Shown here one piece after another: positions 43,695-53,618 of a stretch of 64,000 nt of DNA (position 1 is the stretch's first letter; every line of letters starts with the position of its first letter). This DNA is from Singulisphaera acidiphila DSM 18658. Lineage in GTDB: Bacteria; Planctomycetota; Planctomycetia; Isosphaerales; Isosphaeraceae. The notes beneath the pieces were generated by a model, which saw only the letters and a list, made by a program, of their open reading frames with translations, ran no database searches and was not told the origin of the DNA. The translations under genes were made by a program, and so were the position numbers. The stretch covers positions 4,898,001 through 4,962,000 of the forward strand of contig NC_019892.1 in assembly GCF_000242455.2 (NCBI RefSeq), written 5' to 3'.

Positions 43695-45172
43695 ATGAGT
43701 TGATGCATGAAGCGATGTCATTCTTTCGGGATTCCGAGGACCCGGGTGAAGCCGTTCAAGGTTTCACGCCTTGACGTTTGTCACAAGCGGCCGGTCGCCC
43801 GAGCGGGGGCCCCAATACGGGCAGTCCGAGGAACAAGGCCGATTTGAAGCCGATCTTTCGGCATCAACGGTTCTCCATCGCGGCAGAACCTGTTTTCCAC
43901 GGTCGCCTCGGCTGCCGGTCTTTGTACAGATTCTCCCGGGTTCACGTCAAGACTTTGACACGCTTCGCGGCCGTCCGCTGTCTCCGATTTTCCCCTTCCC
44001 CCCCCCTCCCTTCGTTCGACATCCTCCCCTCTCTTTGTTTGACATTCGTCCGATCATCATGCCGTCCTTCCTTGTTGTTTGCTCGAGCCGGTTTCCATCC
44101 GCTTTCCAAAGCGTCATCCACGGCGAAACAGTTGGGCCGGCCGTGTTGGTTTTGGTGGATCGTGGCCCGCCCCAGATCCTCAAGGAATGGCCGGAGGAAC
44201 CACCACTATGTTGAAAAATAGAGACGTGGTGGTGTGACCGTCTCGGTTTTGACCCCGCCGTACCCCTTCATTCCTTCTCGGGAACATCCGAACATCTGAC
44301 GGATGGAATGGGTGAGGCGGTGCGCCGAGGGCGACCGTCCCCGGGCTTTGCCCTGGCCGGCCGAGTGTGTGCTCACGCGATTTTGGCCGGCCGGAAACGA
44401 GCCTGTTAGATCGAGGCTGTGCGGTCCGTACTCTTGAGGCAGGGATGGCTCGTGAGTCGTACGCTGGCGGCGGTCGGCGAGCGTGTCATCTCCGTTCAAG
44501 GCTTCTTCGTCGTGGTTCACCGTCCACGCCAGGATGCCTGGCCCTCGGGCCCGGGAGTCCCTTCCCGGGCTCGAGGGATTTTTGCAACACGCCCTTCCGT
44601 GTCGCGCGGGATCCGCATTACAGTGAGATTCCCCCCGCCGACATTGGCCACGAATGGCCTATCCGGCGCGAACCCATTTCCACGCCCCCCGCTTATAACA
44701 GGCAGGGGTGGTCGCGGGGGCGCGCGGGTTGGGTTTTAACCCTTGGCGTGGGTGCTGGCGAAAGGTCGCGCGCACGTTCCGTTAAGCGAGCGAGACTCTC
44801 CGATGTCGTGGAGTAATCGCCCGCCAATCCCAGGGCGGATCAACGTAAAACAAGACTCGTGTCAATGTTTTTTGTTGATTTTTTTGTTTTTTATAACGCT
44901 CTGGCGATTCGTCGGTCTATAGTTGCTGGGGACATCTTTCGTGGACAAGCAGATGTCCGTCAGACATATCACAGAAATCTATCGGATGATTTGTTGAGTC
45001 GCCGCGATTCCGCGAACGACTCTGTCCAATCTTTTGGAGACCCCCCTTGAAGTGGCTGATTGGCCGCTCAAGGCGCGACTTCATTGCGTTATGACAAACG
45101 TCATTTAATGCAGAGGTGTCGTTGTGATCGGCCCACTGTTGCTGCCTCCTTGACTCGACGACGGAGCCTGTC
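43695..45172. other. Intergenic, 1478 bp, no convincing gene
   Basis: Several frames of 100-150 codons are open in overlapping phases (for example 43771-44221 on plus, 44206-44520 on minus, 44367-44816 on plus), but none has a recognisable start, family motif or consistent codon pattern. A strongly AT-rich patch at 44862-44900 contains TATAAC and TTGTTG elements. It could be a promoter region or the remnant of a decayed gene. Confidence 0.5.
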
Positions 45173-45523
45173 ATGCCTCCCCGCCCGCACATCATGACTT
45201 TCCGCCAGCTCGAGGAATCGAGAGCCGCCTTGGATAGCGACGTCCAGGTCGTCTCTCGCAGCGAGGTCAGTCGCCCCTTGTTGAACGGGGCCTCGGTCGA
45301 CTGTCGCTCGGGGGATGCGGCGTGCCTGACGCCAAAGGGGCGCGCCCTGATTTTCTCGATCGTGGTCGTCGAGGCCATCGTTTTTCTCGCGATCGCCATC
45401 ACTTCGCTTCAAGGGCCGGCCGACCTTTCGCATTCCGCCTGGGTGCTGGCCACTCTCTCGCTCCTCTTCCTCGCCCTGTCGCAACTCCGGCGCTGGGTCA
45501 CCAGACGCCTGCTGGAAGATTGA
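45173..45523 (+). CDS. Small membrane protein, function unknown
   Basis: A 116-residue protein with a soluble N-terminal half and two adjacent hydrophobic helices (FSIVVVEAIVFLAIAITSL near 61-79 and WVLATLSLLFLALSQL near 89-104), ending in a basic RRWVTRRLLED tail. GGAG about 8 bases before the ATG supports translation. No homologous family is recognised. It converges with the sigma-factor gene at 45570-46226. Confidence 0.55.
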   Translation: MPPRPHIMTFRQLEESRAALDSDVQVVSRSEVSRPLLNGASVDCRSGDAACLTPKGRALIFSIVVVEAIVFLAIAITSLQGPADLSHSAWVLATLSLLFLALSQLRRWVTRRLLED

Positions 45524-45569
45524 TTGGCGGTGTGCAGCCCCGAGGTGAATCCACCCGTCTCCTCGCTGT

Positions 45570-46226
45570 TCAACGCGGGGCGGATCGGTCATCGACCAAG
45601 GGAGTCTCGGCCAGGATCTCCTTGAGCCGTTTCAAGGCCCGGAGATGGCGGTTGCTGGCGGCTGAGGTTTTCAGGTTCAGAACCCGCGCGGTCTCTTCAT
45701 TGCTCAGCATTTCGAAGTGGCGCAGGACCAGGACCTCCCGGTCGATCGGGTCCATCGTGTTGAGCGCCTCCTGAACGCGAATCCGCGTTTCGGTCCGAAT
45801 CGCTACCCGGCTTGCTGAGGTCAGGCGGCCGAGCAACATCTCGGCCAGTGACGCCGAGGAGGCCTGGGGCATTCCGGCGCGGTGGAGGGAGACTTCCATG
45901 CCGGCGTCGCGCATCTTCGCGCCCAGGTGGCGCCTGTGCTGGTCCACCAACTTTTGGCCGGTGAGCATGCGCAGCCAGAGATAAAACGGCAGTGAAGCCT
46001 CGGCGGCGTAGTCAGGGTAGCGCTTGGCCAGTTCGAGATAAACTTCCTGAAGGACGTCGGCCGGGTCAAGCCGGCCCTGAAGCCGTCGGTCGAGCCGGAG
46101 TCGGACCATCCGCTCGAGCCGCTCCCGGTAGTGCTCGAACAGATCGGCCAGGGCCCGATTGTCCCCGGCCGACGCGCGGGCCAGAAGCAGTTCGGTCTCA
46201 CTTGAGTTCGTCATCGACACAGCCAC
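45570..46226 (-). CDS. Planctomycete-type ECF sigma factor
   Basis: About 218 residues. Region 2 is in ALADLFEHYRERLERMVRLRLD and DPADVLQEVYLELAKRYPDY; region 4 is in ALNTMDPIDREVLVLRHFEMLSNEETARVLNLKTSAASNRHLRALKRLKEIL. The EASLPFYLWLRMLTGQKLVDQHRRHLGAKMRD linker is typical of a planctomycete-expanded group. GTG 46226 is preferred because AGGAGG stands 6 bases upstream of it; ATG 46214 (MTNSSETE) is the alternative, and the frame is open further to 46379. No anti-sigma factor lies next to it. Confidence 0.9.
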   Translation of the reverse strand: MAVSMTNSSETELLLARASAGDNRALADLFEHYRERLERMVRLRLDRRLQGRLDPADVLQEVYLELAKRYPDYAAEASLPFYLWLRMLTGQKLVDQHRRHLGAKMRDAGMEVSLHRAGMPQASSASLAEMLLGRLTSASRVAIRTETRIRVQEALNTMDPIDREVLVLRHFEMLSNEETARVLNLKTSAASNRHLRALKRLKEILAETPLVDDRSAPR

Positions 46227-46683
46227 TTCGCTCCTCCTCTTCCCAAGCTCGATGGACTGCCGACGGCTCGCAACGAATTCGGGAATTCGGATGTCTTGGC
46301 TTGCCGGCGGTCTCGGGAACGAAATTTTTGTGGGGGCAAAGCGCCGACGCTTGCGGGCATGACGATTCGAATCTTTCATGGATTCAGAGAAGTCTAAGCC
46401 AAGACGGCAACGATGTCGCGAACGATTCTGGAAAAAAATTGGGTTTGTCCGGTGTTGGAACGGGTTGGTTAGACGGATCTATTATTAAGTGGGTTCTTTT
46501 TCGCGTCGTACCATAAAGATTTGTGTGACCGCCCGATCAGACGAGGCTGTGTTCCCGTGAAGCGTTCGCTTTCTGAGCGAAGCAAGTGTTGGCATGCGCG
46601 CTGGTCCGTCTCGCTCCCACAGAGGCGAAAGCGGTAGGGGACGTTATTTATAAGATTCCTGATGTTCATTTGAGGAGTATGCC
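46227..46683. other. Intergenic, 457 bp, divergent promoters expected
   Basis: The stretch separates the divergent ECF sigma factor and the DUF1559 gene. GAGGAG before 46684 is the ribosome site of the latter. An AT-rich patch around 46430-46520 (TATTATTAAG, 46479-46488) could carry a promoter, but no well-spaced -35 is clear. Confidence 0.5.
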
Positions 46684-47736
46684 ATGCTGCGTCGGACGCG
46701 TTCGGCTTTCACGTTGATCGAGCTCTTGGTGGTGATCGCCATCATTGCCGTACTCATTGCCCTGTTATTGCCCGCTGTGCAGGCGGCCCGCGAGGCGGCC
46801 CGGCGGTCGCAGTGCGTTAACAACCTGAAGCAGCTCGGTATCGCCCTTCATAACTACCACGACACGGTGGGCTGTCTGCCGATGGGGGCGTTCGACATGA
46901 CCCACGGATGCCAGCAGTATTCTCCGCTGACGATGCTTCTGCCGCAGTTGGAGCAAAATGCGATTTATAACTCGATGAACTACGCCAACATTTCGGGAGC
47001 CTGCTGGCAGATCCTCTATAACCAGACGGGCTTTCGCTCGAGTGTCAACGTATTTCTCTGTCCCTCCGATGTTGACCGGATTACGACGATCGAAGGGCAT
47101 TCCAACTATTGCGCCAACTGGGGGTCGAAGCCTTACCGCTACTCGGCGAATCCCAACGGCCCCTTCTTCACCACCGACTTCACGAGCCTCGGTGGCTGGA
47201 AAGGCGGGATCCCCAAGCCGCTCACTTTGGCTGGGGTCCTGGACGGGACGAGCAACACGGCGGGCTTCAGTGAGCGCAACAAGGGTATTGGCGACGGCCA
47301 CACTCTCGGGACGTCGATGGCTCTCGATCCGACCACGCCCTCGGCCACTCCATTCAACTTGAGCGGACCGAGCGACGACCCGGCGACCGACACGACCGTG
47401 CAAACGTATTATGCGAACTGTAAGGCGCTCGCCCCTATCGCGTCCAATATCTCCAACACCGGAGTTCCCGGCGGCGAGTGGCATCAAATGCTGATGGGGG
47501 ACACCTGTTACACTCACGTCATGCCGCCGAACAGTCTCACGTGCGTCTACCCGGCGGGGACGGACAAGAACCACCCGCAAGGGGCCTTGACCGCGACGAG
47601 CCGACATTCGGGGGTTGTCAACGTCCTCTTCCTCGACGGTACGGTCCGCGCCGTCAAGAGCACCATTGCCCCCGCGACCTGGTGGGCCATCGGCACGTCG
47701 GCCAGCAGTGAGGTCGTCTCGGCCGACGCGCTCTGA
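46684..47736 (+). CDS. DUF1559 pilin-like protein
   Basis: A 350-residue protein with the prepilin-type leader and helix: basic MLRRTRSA, then FTLIELLVVIAIIAVLIALL, followed by AREAARRSQCVNNLKQ. The C-terminal H-x9-DG type signature is SRHSGVVNVLFLDGTVRAVKS, and the chain ends VVSADAL. Such proteins occur in dozens of copies per planctomycete genome and are thought to be cleaved by a prepilin peptidase and form surface or periplasmic structures. A small lipoprotein gene follows after 112 bp. Confidence 0.95.
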   Translation: MLRRTRSAFTLIELLVVIAIIAVLIALLLPAVQAAREAARRSQCVNNLKQLGIALHNYHDTVGCLPMGAFDMTHGCQQYSPLTMLLPQLEQNAIYNSMNYANISGACWQILYNQTGFRSSVNVFLCPSDVDRITTIEGHSNYCANWGSKPYRYSANPNGPFFTTDFTSLGGWKGGIPKPLTLAGVLDGTSNTAGFSERNKGIGDGHTLGTSMALDPTTPSATPFNLSGPSDDPATDTTVQTYYANCKALAPIASNISNTGVPGGEWHQMLMGDTCYTHVMPPNSLTCVYPAGTDKNHPQGALTATSRHSGVVNVLFLDGTVRAVKSTIAPATWWAIGTSASSEVVSADAL

Positions 47737-47848
47737 CGTTGCCTTTCGCTGACCATGACCTGACCGTGGTTGGCCGGCGCGGCTCTGCTGTGTGAGTCTC
47801 GCGCCGGTCGCAAACTCGCCCTGTTTGTCCGATCGAGGGTCGCCAGTG

Positions 47849-48244
47849 ATGAGACGATTTGTGTTGCCATCGGGAGTTGCGGGAAGAGCTGCCGCATTGA
47901 TGACCGTGTTGGCCTTGGCTGGATGCGGAGATGGCGCTCCGGCGGTTTCCTCGTCGACCACTGAGGTGACTGTCCACGGGACCGTCACGTACAAGGGGAA
48001 GCCCGTCAAGAAAGGAATGATCCGGTTCGATCCCGCCAACATCGCGCGCAGAGACGCTAAAGCCGCCAGCGCCTCGATTGGGGAGGATGGGACTTATACT
48101 ATCAAGACGCTCCAGGGGGAGAACTCGGTCGGCTTCGAACTCCCCGACCTTGCCAAGAGAGACTTCGCCCTCGCTTCCGCGTCGTTCGTCTACGATGCGC
48201 CGGCAGGAGATTCGGCGAAGGATTTCGATCTTGGAAATCAGTGA
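47849..48244 (+). CDS. Small lipoprotein, transthyretin-like
   Basis: A 131-residue protein with leader MRRFVLPSGVAGRAAALMTVLALAGC, a lipobox (LAGC) and a mature part VTVHGTVTYKGKPVKKGMIRFDP that resembles the beta-sandwich start of planctomycete carboxypeptidase-regulatory-like lipoproteins. The pairing of a DUF1559 gene with this kind of lipoprotein recurs at 61543-63352. It probably sits in the outer or inner membrane next to the pilin-like product. Confidence 0.82.
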   Translation: MRRFVLPSGVAGRAAALMTVLALAGCGDGAPAVSSSTTEVTVHGTVTYKGKPVKKGMIRFDPANIARRDAKAASASIGEDGTYTIKTLQGENSVGFELPDLAKRDFALASASFVYDAPAGDSAKDFDLGNQ

Positions 48245-48299
48245 ATATCGAAAAAACAAGAATTTCTTGTATTCAGCGTTCCCTGATTCATTCGCGAAG

Positions 48300-51200
48300 C
48301 TATCTGGCGATCGGGTCGCCGGGGAATGGGGCGTCGAGGATCAGTTGCTCGGCCTCGCGCTGGAGCAAGGTGCAGATCAGCCAGTCGTGCCATCCGGTCT
48401 CGAGTTCGGGTTTGGGCAGCTTCTTCTTGATGATCTCGGCAGTCGCCTCCATGGCCGCCTGGGCGAGCCGGTCTTGTCGGAGCTGAGCGAGGGACATGGC
48501 GCGGACCAGGTTGATCGGGATATCGCGGTTCCATGACCCGGCGCTTTGTGCCAGGCACTTTTCCGACTCGGCGAGAGCGTCGTCGAACCGGCCAGAGCGG
48601 TAAAGCGCCAGCGCGTGGGAGAGCCGGCAATAGGGTAGAAGCGCGAAGCCGTTGGCCTCGGCCGCCGCGACCGACCGCTCGGCGAGTCGGCAGGCCAAGG
48701 CGTGCTCGGGTTCGGGCAAAGGGGCGAGCAGGCAGGCTTTGGCGGTTCGCTCGGCGATGGTCGTGTCGGTCGTCGCCCCATAGCGCTCCAGAAGCCGGGC
48801 GCAGTGCCGGCGGTAACCCGGCAGGTCGCCCAGTTTGAGATAGAGCGGTGTGCTGTAATAGAATGCGTCGTGATCCGAAGGGTTGAGCTCGATGAGCTTG
48901 GCACAGGCCAGGGCGGTCTTCTCCCAGAGCGCCTGACGCGCGAATTCACCGGCCAGGCTGCGATAGTCGCTCGGGCTGGCCGACGACGGGGGGGTGGCCC
49001 TTGAAAAGTCCGCGTCGGCCTGCTCGCCACGGCCGAGGCCGAGGAGCGCACGCCCTCGACTGATCCGGAGCCAGGGGTCCTCGGGGTAAGATGTCAGGGC
49101 TTCTGTAAGGATCGCGTCGGCCTTGGCCCAGCGCTTCTGCTTCACGAGGTGCTCGCCTCGTTTCCGCCAAAGCTCCAGCGCGAGTTCGGGCTGGAGTGCC
49201 ATGAGATACTGAAAGGCGTGGTCGCGATTGCAGACCTCGGCGACGAGGTCGGGATTGCGGGAGCCGAGGAGGTACGCCTGGGCGAAATCGGCATCCGCCT
49301 CGTTCATGCGGAGCTGCCCGGCGAAGAAGCGGGCACGCTCCATCCGGATCGTGCCGTTCAGCGGCCGCGCCTTGATGGCGGCGGCGAATGCGGTTTCGGC
49401 GTCGTCCCACCGCTTCCGGTCGATCCAGACCCGGGCGGGGGCGAGTGGGTCGGGCCCGAAGAGGATCGGGTCGTGGCCTCGATCCGGGTCGGACACCGAG
49501 GGATCGCCGGCCGGTTCGAGCCGCTTCCTGGCGAGTCGCCAGGTGTCGTCGTCGAGGAGGTGAACGATCCCTTCGCGACGGGTCTCGAGGCCCGTCATGA
49601 CCTCGATCGAGGCTTCGATCGAGGGGAAGTCGTCCGGCCACTCGGCGACTCTCCAGAGCCGCCCCGTCTGGTTATGGCTGCCGGTGAGGATGGTCTCGCC
49701 GTCGGGGCTGAAGGCGACGGCCTCCACCCATTTCTGATGGCGGAGCGGGGGGCCGATCGGTCGGCCGGTGGCCGCGTCCCAGAGCCGCGCTGTGCCGTCC
49801 CAGCTTCCCGTCACGATCCGCCTGCCGTCGCGGCTGAAGGCGAGGGACCGCACGAGGCCCTCGTGCCTCAAAGGGGGGCCGGCGGGTTCGCCCGTGGCCG
49901 TTTTCCAGAGCCTGGCGGTGGTGTCGTCGCTGCCGGTGAGCACGGTCTTGCCGTCCGGGCTGAAGGCGACCGCCCGGATCCAGGTTTGGTGGCGGAGCGG
50001 AGGCCCGACCGGTTGGCCCGTACCTGCGTTCCAGAGCCTGGCGGTGGTGTCGTCGCTGCCGGTGAGTACGGTCTTGCCGTCGGGGCTGAAGGCGACCGCC
50101 GTGACCCAGCGGTGGTGGAGCAGGGGAGGTCCGACGGGTCGCCCGGTGGCCACCTCCCAGATCCTGGCCGAGTTGTCTTCGCTGCCGGTGAGTACGGTCT
50201 TGCCGTCGGGGCTGAAGGCGACGGCGACGACGGGGCCTTGATGGTAAAGCGGAGCCCCGACGGGCTGGCCCGAGGCCACCTCCCAGAGCCGCCCCGTGCG
50301 ATCGTGGCTCCCCGTGAGGGCGAGCTTGCCGTCGGGGCTGAAGGCCAGGGCGCGGACCGGCCCGAGGTGCTGGAAGGGGGGGCGGCTTGGTTTGGCACTG
50401 GCGGCGTCCCAGAGCTGTGCGGTGCCGTCCTTGGTCCCCGTGAGGATGATCGAGCCGTCGGGGCTGTAGGCCAATGAGGTGACCGGGCTGCCGTGGTGGA
50501 ACGAGGGGCCGGCCGGTTGGCCGGTGGCGACGTCCCAGCGCTGCGCTGTGCCGTCGCCGCTTCCGGTCAGGGCGGTAAGGCCGTCGGGGCTGAAGGCGAC
50601 GACGCCGACCGGTTCCTGATGCTGAAGGGGGAGCCCGACCGGTTCCTTGACGGTCGTGTCCCAGAGCCGTGCGGTCCGATCGTGGCTGCCGGTGAGTACG
50701 GCCTTGCCGTCGGGGCTGAAGGCGAGGGTTTCGACGGGTCCTTGGTGGCGGAGCAAGGGGCCGGCCGGCTGGCCGGTGGCGACGTCCCAGAGCCGCGCTG
50801 AGCCGTCGCCGCTTCCTGTGAGGGCCGTCTTGCCGTCGGGGCTGAACGCGACCGTTCGCACCGGGCCTTGATGGAGGAGGGGCAGGCAGATGGGGTCGGA
50901 GGAGCGGGCGTCCCAGAGTCGGGCCGTACTGTCCTGGCTGCCGGTGAGCACGGTTTTGCCGTCGGGGCTGAAGGCGGCGGCCTCGACCCAGTTCTGATGG
51001 CGGAGCGGCGAGCCGATCGGCTTGCCGGTTGCGGCCTCCCAGAGCCTGGCGGTGTTGTCCTGGCCCGCCGTCAAAACGAGCCGGCCGTCGGGGCTGAAGG
51101 CGACCACGTCGATCGGCCCTTGGTGGTGGAGCAAGGGGCCGGCGAGCTCTCCCGTGGCGACCTCCCAGAGCCGAGCCACCCCCTCCTGGCTCCCGGTCAG

Positions 51201-53402
51201 GGCCGTTTTGCCGTCGGGGCTGAAGGCCAATGCCCGGACGACTTTAGGATGAGGCAGAGGGGGGCTGGCGAGTCGGCCGGTGGCGAGATTCCAGAGTCGC
51301 GAGGTATTGTCTTCGCTGCCGGTCAGGAGAAATTTGCCGTCGGGACTGAAGGCGACTGCTTCGACGAATCCGTACTGAGCCAAGGCAGGGCCGACGGGCT
51401 GGCCGGTGGCGACGTCCCAGAGCCGAGCGGCGCCGTCCTGGCTCCGGGTCAGGATCGTCTTGCCGTCGGGGCTGAAGAGTAGGGTTCGGACGGCCGCTTG
51501 GTGGGCCAGGCTGATGTCGGTGAGCTGGCCGGTGGCGACGTCCCAGAACCGGGCCTTGCCGTCGCTGCAACCGGTAGCGAACTTCGTGCCGTCGGGGCTG
51601 AAGGCGACCTGGGTGACGAGGCCGCCATGCGAGAAGGCTCCGGTCAGCCTGGGCAGGTAACGACTCCAGGCGGAGAGGTTCGCGCGGGCGGCGTGCCGCA
51701 AGGCCGAGTCGTTGACCGCCGTGGCTGCGCGGAGGCTTTCGACCATCAGGAGCAGGCCGCGATCGATCTCGCCCCGCTCGCAGGCGACCTGGCCGCGTTC
51801 GAGGTCGAGGACGGCCAGGCGATGATTGGATTCGTTGAGTGAATGGCTGATCTGGTGGGCCAGGCCGGTGATCTTGGCCGTCGCCCTTGCCTGGGAGTTG
51901 GCGTAGAGCAAGGCGAGCAGCGCCGCGGTCATCAGCGCGATCGCCGTCGAGCCTGCCGAGACCGCGAGCCCTGGATTGCGCCGGCACCACCGCCAGGACC
52001 GTTCGACGGCCCCGGCCTGACGAGCCACGATCGGGCGGTCTTCAAGGAACCGCCGCAGGTCTTCCGCCAGGGCTCCGGGGGTCTGGTAGCGATCGCACGG
52101 GTCCTTGGCGATCGCCTTATGAACAATCGTGACGAGGTCCCTCGGCAGGTCGGGGTCGACGACGTCCAGGCGGGGCGGGTCGCCCGAGGTGATCTGGAGG
52201 ATTAGCCGTTCCTCGCCGTGGTCGGCGAACGCGGGGCGCAACACCAGGAGCTCGTAGAGCGTCAGGCCCAGGGCGTAGATGTCGCCCCGGACGTCGGTCC
52301 GCCCCTGAAACCGTTCGGGGGCGAGGTAGCGAAGTGTTCCCAGCAGGTCGCCCGTGTGAGTCAAGTCGGCCGAGCCGCTGGTCTTGGCGAGCCCGAAGTC
52401 GGTCAGCCAGACGGTCCCGGACAGGTCCAGGAGCAGGTTCGACGGCTTGATGTCGCGATGCAAGATTCCCTGGCCGTCGGCATGCTCCAGGGCGTCGGCC
52501 ACCTGGACGCCGATATGGGCGACGCTCCAGGCATACGGCATTCGCGGGTCCGAAAGCGATGCTGAGGACGAGTTCGCCCCCAAGGCGCTGGGGGAAGAGC
52601 CCACCGCTGGATTGGGCGAGAGCAGGGCCAGGTTCGCATCAGCTCGGACCGCATCGCCCTGGTCCAACGGCGACAGCGACGGCTCGGAACCCTCCTTGCG
52701 GCCGCTCCCCGACCGGAATCGGCCCTCCCAGAGTGAACGCGCGACGTCCGTCGAGGCGTGCGGAGGCGTTGGAAGGGGGCTTCTCCGTCGCTTCCCGTCA
52801 CTGTTCTGCGGCTCGGCCGCGCTTTTGGAGGAGGAATGCGTGGCGGCCTCGACCTTGGCCTCGCTTCGGATCTGTCGTAGCTCGTCGAGGACGGCGTCGA
52901 GGGGGCTTCCCTCGATGTACTGCATCACGTAATAGAGGGTCTCGCCGTCCTGTCCGACCCCGAAGACCGGCACGATGTTCGTATGGTGCAACTGGGCCGC
53001 GGCGCGGGCCTCGCGACGGAACCTCTCGATTTGATGAGGGTTTCGATGGGATTCCGGCGGCAGCACCTTGAGTGCCACGCGCCTGCCGAGTGATTCCTGC
53101 TCGGCCTCGTAGACGATCCCCATGCCACCGCGTCCGATCCGGCGGACGATGCGGTATTCGCCCAGCTGAGCGAGCGGCTTGCCCTCTCGGATCGGCTCGA
53201 GCGCTGACGGTGGCGACTCGGCGCCGGACCGCACCTCTTCGAGCATCACCAAGGCAGGAAAGAGATCCTCGATCCGCTCAGCCAGATCCGGGAATCGCCG
53301 CATGTATTCACTGAGCGCGGGCCGTTCGCCACGGCGATACCGCTCCAGGAATTCGTCGGCAAGCCCGCCGAGCGGGTCGTCCTCAAGCTCGCTGTCGTTC
53401 AT
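48300..53402 (-). CDS. Ser/Thr protein kinase with 16 WD40 repeats and TPR-like C-terminus
   Basis: A 1700-residue Hanks-type kinase. After an N-terminal helix bundle, the kinase begins near residue 83 with YRIVRRIGRGGMGIVYEAE and Lys112 in VALKVL. The catalytic loop HRDIKPSNLLL and DFGLAK are intact. About 120 low-complexity residues rich in Ser and Pro interrupt the domain between hinge (YIEGSPLDAVL) and the alpha-E helix. One membrane helix (VSAGSTAIALMTAALLALLY) follows near residue 500. Then come 16 repeats of about 42 residues with AFSPDGKTxLTGS and ARLW, and a C-terminal TPR-like region (EDPWLRISRGRALLGLGRGEQADADF). The extracytoplasmic propeller is probably a sensor or scaffold. Confidence 0.95.
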   Translation of the reverse strand: MNDSELEDDPLGGLADEFLERYRRGERPALSEYMRRFPDLAERIEDLFPALVMLEEVRSGAESPPSALEPIREGKPLAQLGEYRIVRRIGRGGMGIVYEAEQESLGRRVALKVLPPESHRNPHQIERFRREARAAAQLHHTNIVPVFGVGQDGETLYYVMQYIEGSPLDAVLDELRQIRSEAKVEAATHSSSKSAAEPQNSDGKRRRSPLPTPPHASTDVARSLWEGRFRSGSGRKEGSEPSLSPLDQGDAVRADANLALLSPNPAVGSSPSALGANSSSASLSDPRMPYAWSVAHIGVQVADALEHADGQGILHRDIKPSNLLLDLSGTVWLTDFGLAKTSGSADLTHTGDLLGTLRYLAPERFQGRTDVRGDIYALGLTLYELLVLRPAFADHGEERLILQITSGDPPRLDVVDPDLPRDLVTIVHKAIAKDPCDRYQTPGALAEDLRRFLEDRPIVARQAGAVERSWRWCRRNPGLAVSAGSTAIALMTAALLALLYANSQARATAKITGLAHQISHSLNESNHRLAVLDLERGQVACERGEIDRGLLLMVESLRAATAVNDSALRHAARANLSAWSRYLPRLTGAFSHGGLVTQVAFSPDGTKFATGCSDGKARFWDVATGQLTDISLAHQAAVRTLLFSPDGKTILTRSQDGAARLWDVATGQPVGPALAQYGFVEAVAFSPDGKFLLTGSEDNTSRLWNLATGRLASPPLPHPKVVRALAFSPDGKTALTGSQEGVARLWEVATGELAGPLLHHQGPIDVVAFSPDGRLVLTAGQDNTARLWEAATGKPIGSPLRHQNWVEAAAFSPDGKTVLTGSQDSTARLWDARSSDPICLPLLHQGPVRTVAFSPDGKTALTGSGDGSARLWDVATGQPAGPLLRHQGPVETLAFSPDGKAVLTGSHDRTARLWDTTVKEPVGLPLQHQEPVGVVAFSPDGLTALTGSGDGTAQRWDVATGQPAGPSFHHGSPVTSLAYSPDGSIILTGTKDGTAQLWDAASAKPSRPPFQHLGPVRALAFSPDGKLALTGSHDRTGRLWEVASGQPVGAPLYHQGPVVAVAFSPDGKTVLTGSEDNSARIWEVATGRPVGPPLLHHRWVTAVAFSPDGKTVLTGSDDTTARLWNAGTGQPVGPPLRHQTWIRAVAFSPDGKTVLTGSDDTTARLWKTATGEPAGPPLRHEGLVRSLAFSRDGRRIVTGSWDGTARLWDAATGRPIGPPLRHQKWVEAVAFSPDGETILTGSHNQTGRLWRVAEWPDDFPSIEASIEVMTGLETRREGIVHLLDDDTWRLARKRLEPAGDPSVSDPDRGHDPILFGPDPLAPARVWIDRKRWDDAETAFAAAIKARPLNGTIRMERARFFAGQLRMNEADADFAQAYLLGSRNPDLVAEVCNRDHAFQYLMALQPELALELWRKRGEHLVKQKRWAKADAILTEALTSYPEDPWLRISRGRALLGLGRGEQADADFSRATPPSSASPSDYRSLAGEFARQALWEKTALACAKLIELNPSDHDAFYYSTPLYLKLGDLPGYRRHCARLLERYGATTDTTIAERTAKACLLAPLPEPEHALACRLAERSVAAAEANGFALLPYCRLSHALALYRSGRFDDALAESEKCLAQSAGSWNRDIPINLVRAMSLAQLRQDRLAQAAMEATAEIIKKKLPKPELETGWHDWLICTLLQREAEQLILDAPFPGDPIAR

Positions 53403-53618
53403 CCCAAGGACGCCCTTCCTCTCGCCCAGGCGGTCGCCCCAAAGGTCTTTCGATTGCTATCGTACGTGCCTGATGAGCATGGAACCAGAGGCGCCTCTCG
53501 GCCGCAACCCAAGTCGTGCCCGCAAGAGCCGACCTTGCTGTATGCGGTCATGATGGGTAGCACGGGTGGGCCCCAACCCGCCCGCTCGGCCTTGTGATCC
53601 CTCCAAACAGAAAAAGAC

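Noticed and set aside
43771..44221. Two overlapping 147-codon frames
   Set aside because: They lie in different phases over the same DNA, lack family features and have irregular composition; neither can be supported.
46765..48042. 425-codon minus-strand frame across the DUF1559 gene
   Set aside because: Antisense shadow of a clear DUF1559 protein and lipoprotein.
49149..50477. 442-codon open plus-strand frame opposite the WD40 repeats
   Set aside because: It is the periodic antisense of the WD40 repeats of the kinase gene and has no independent start or family.
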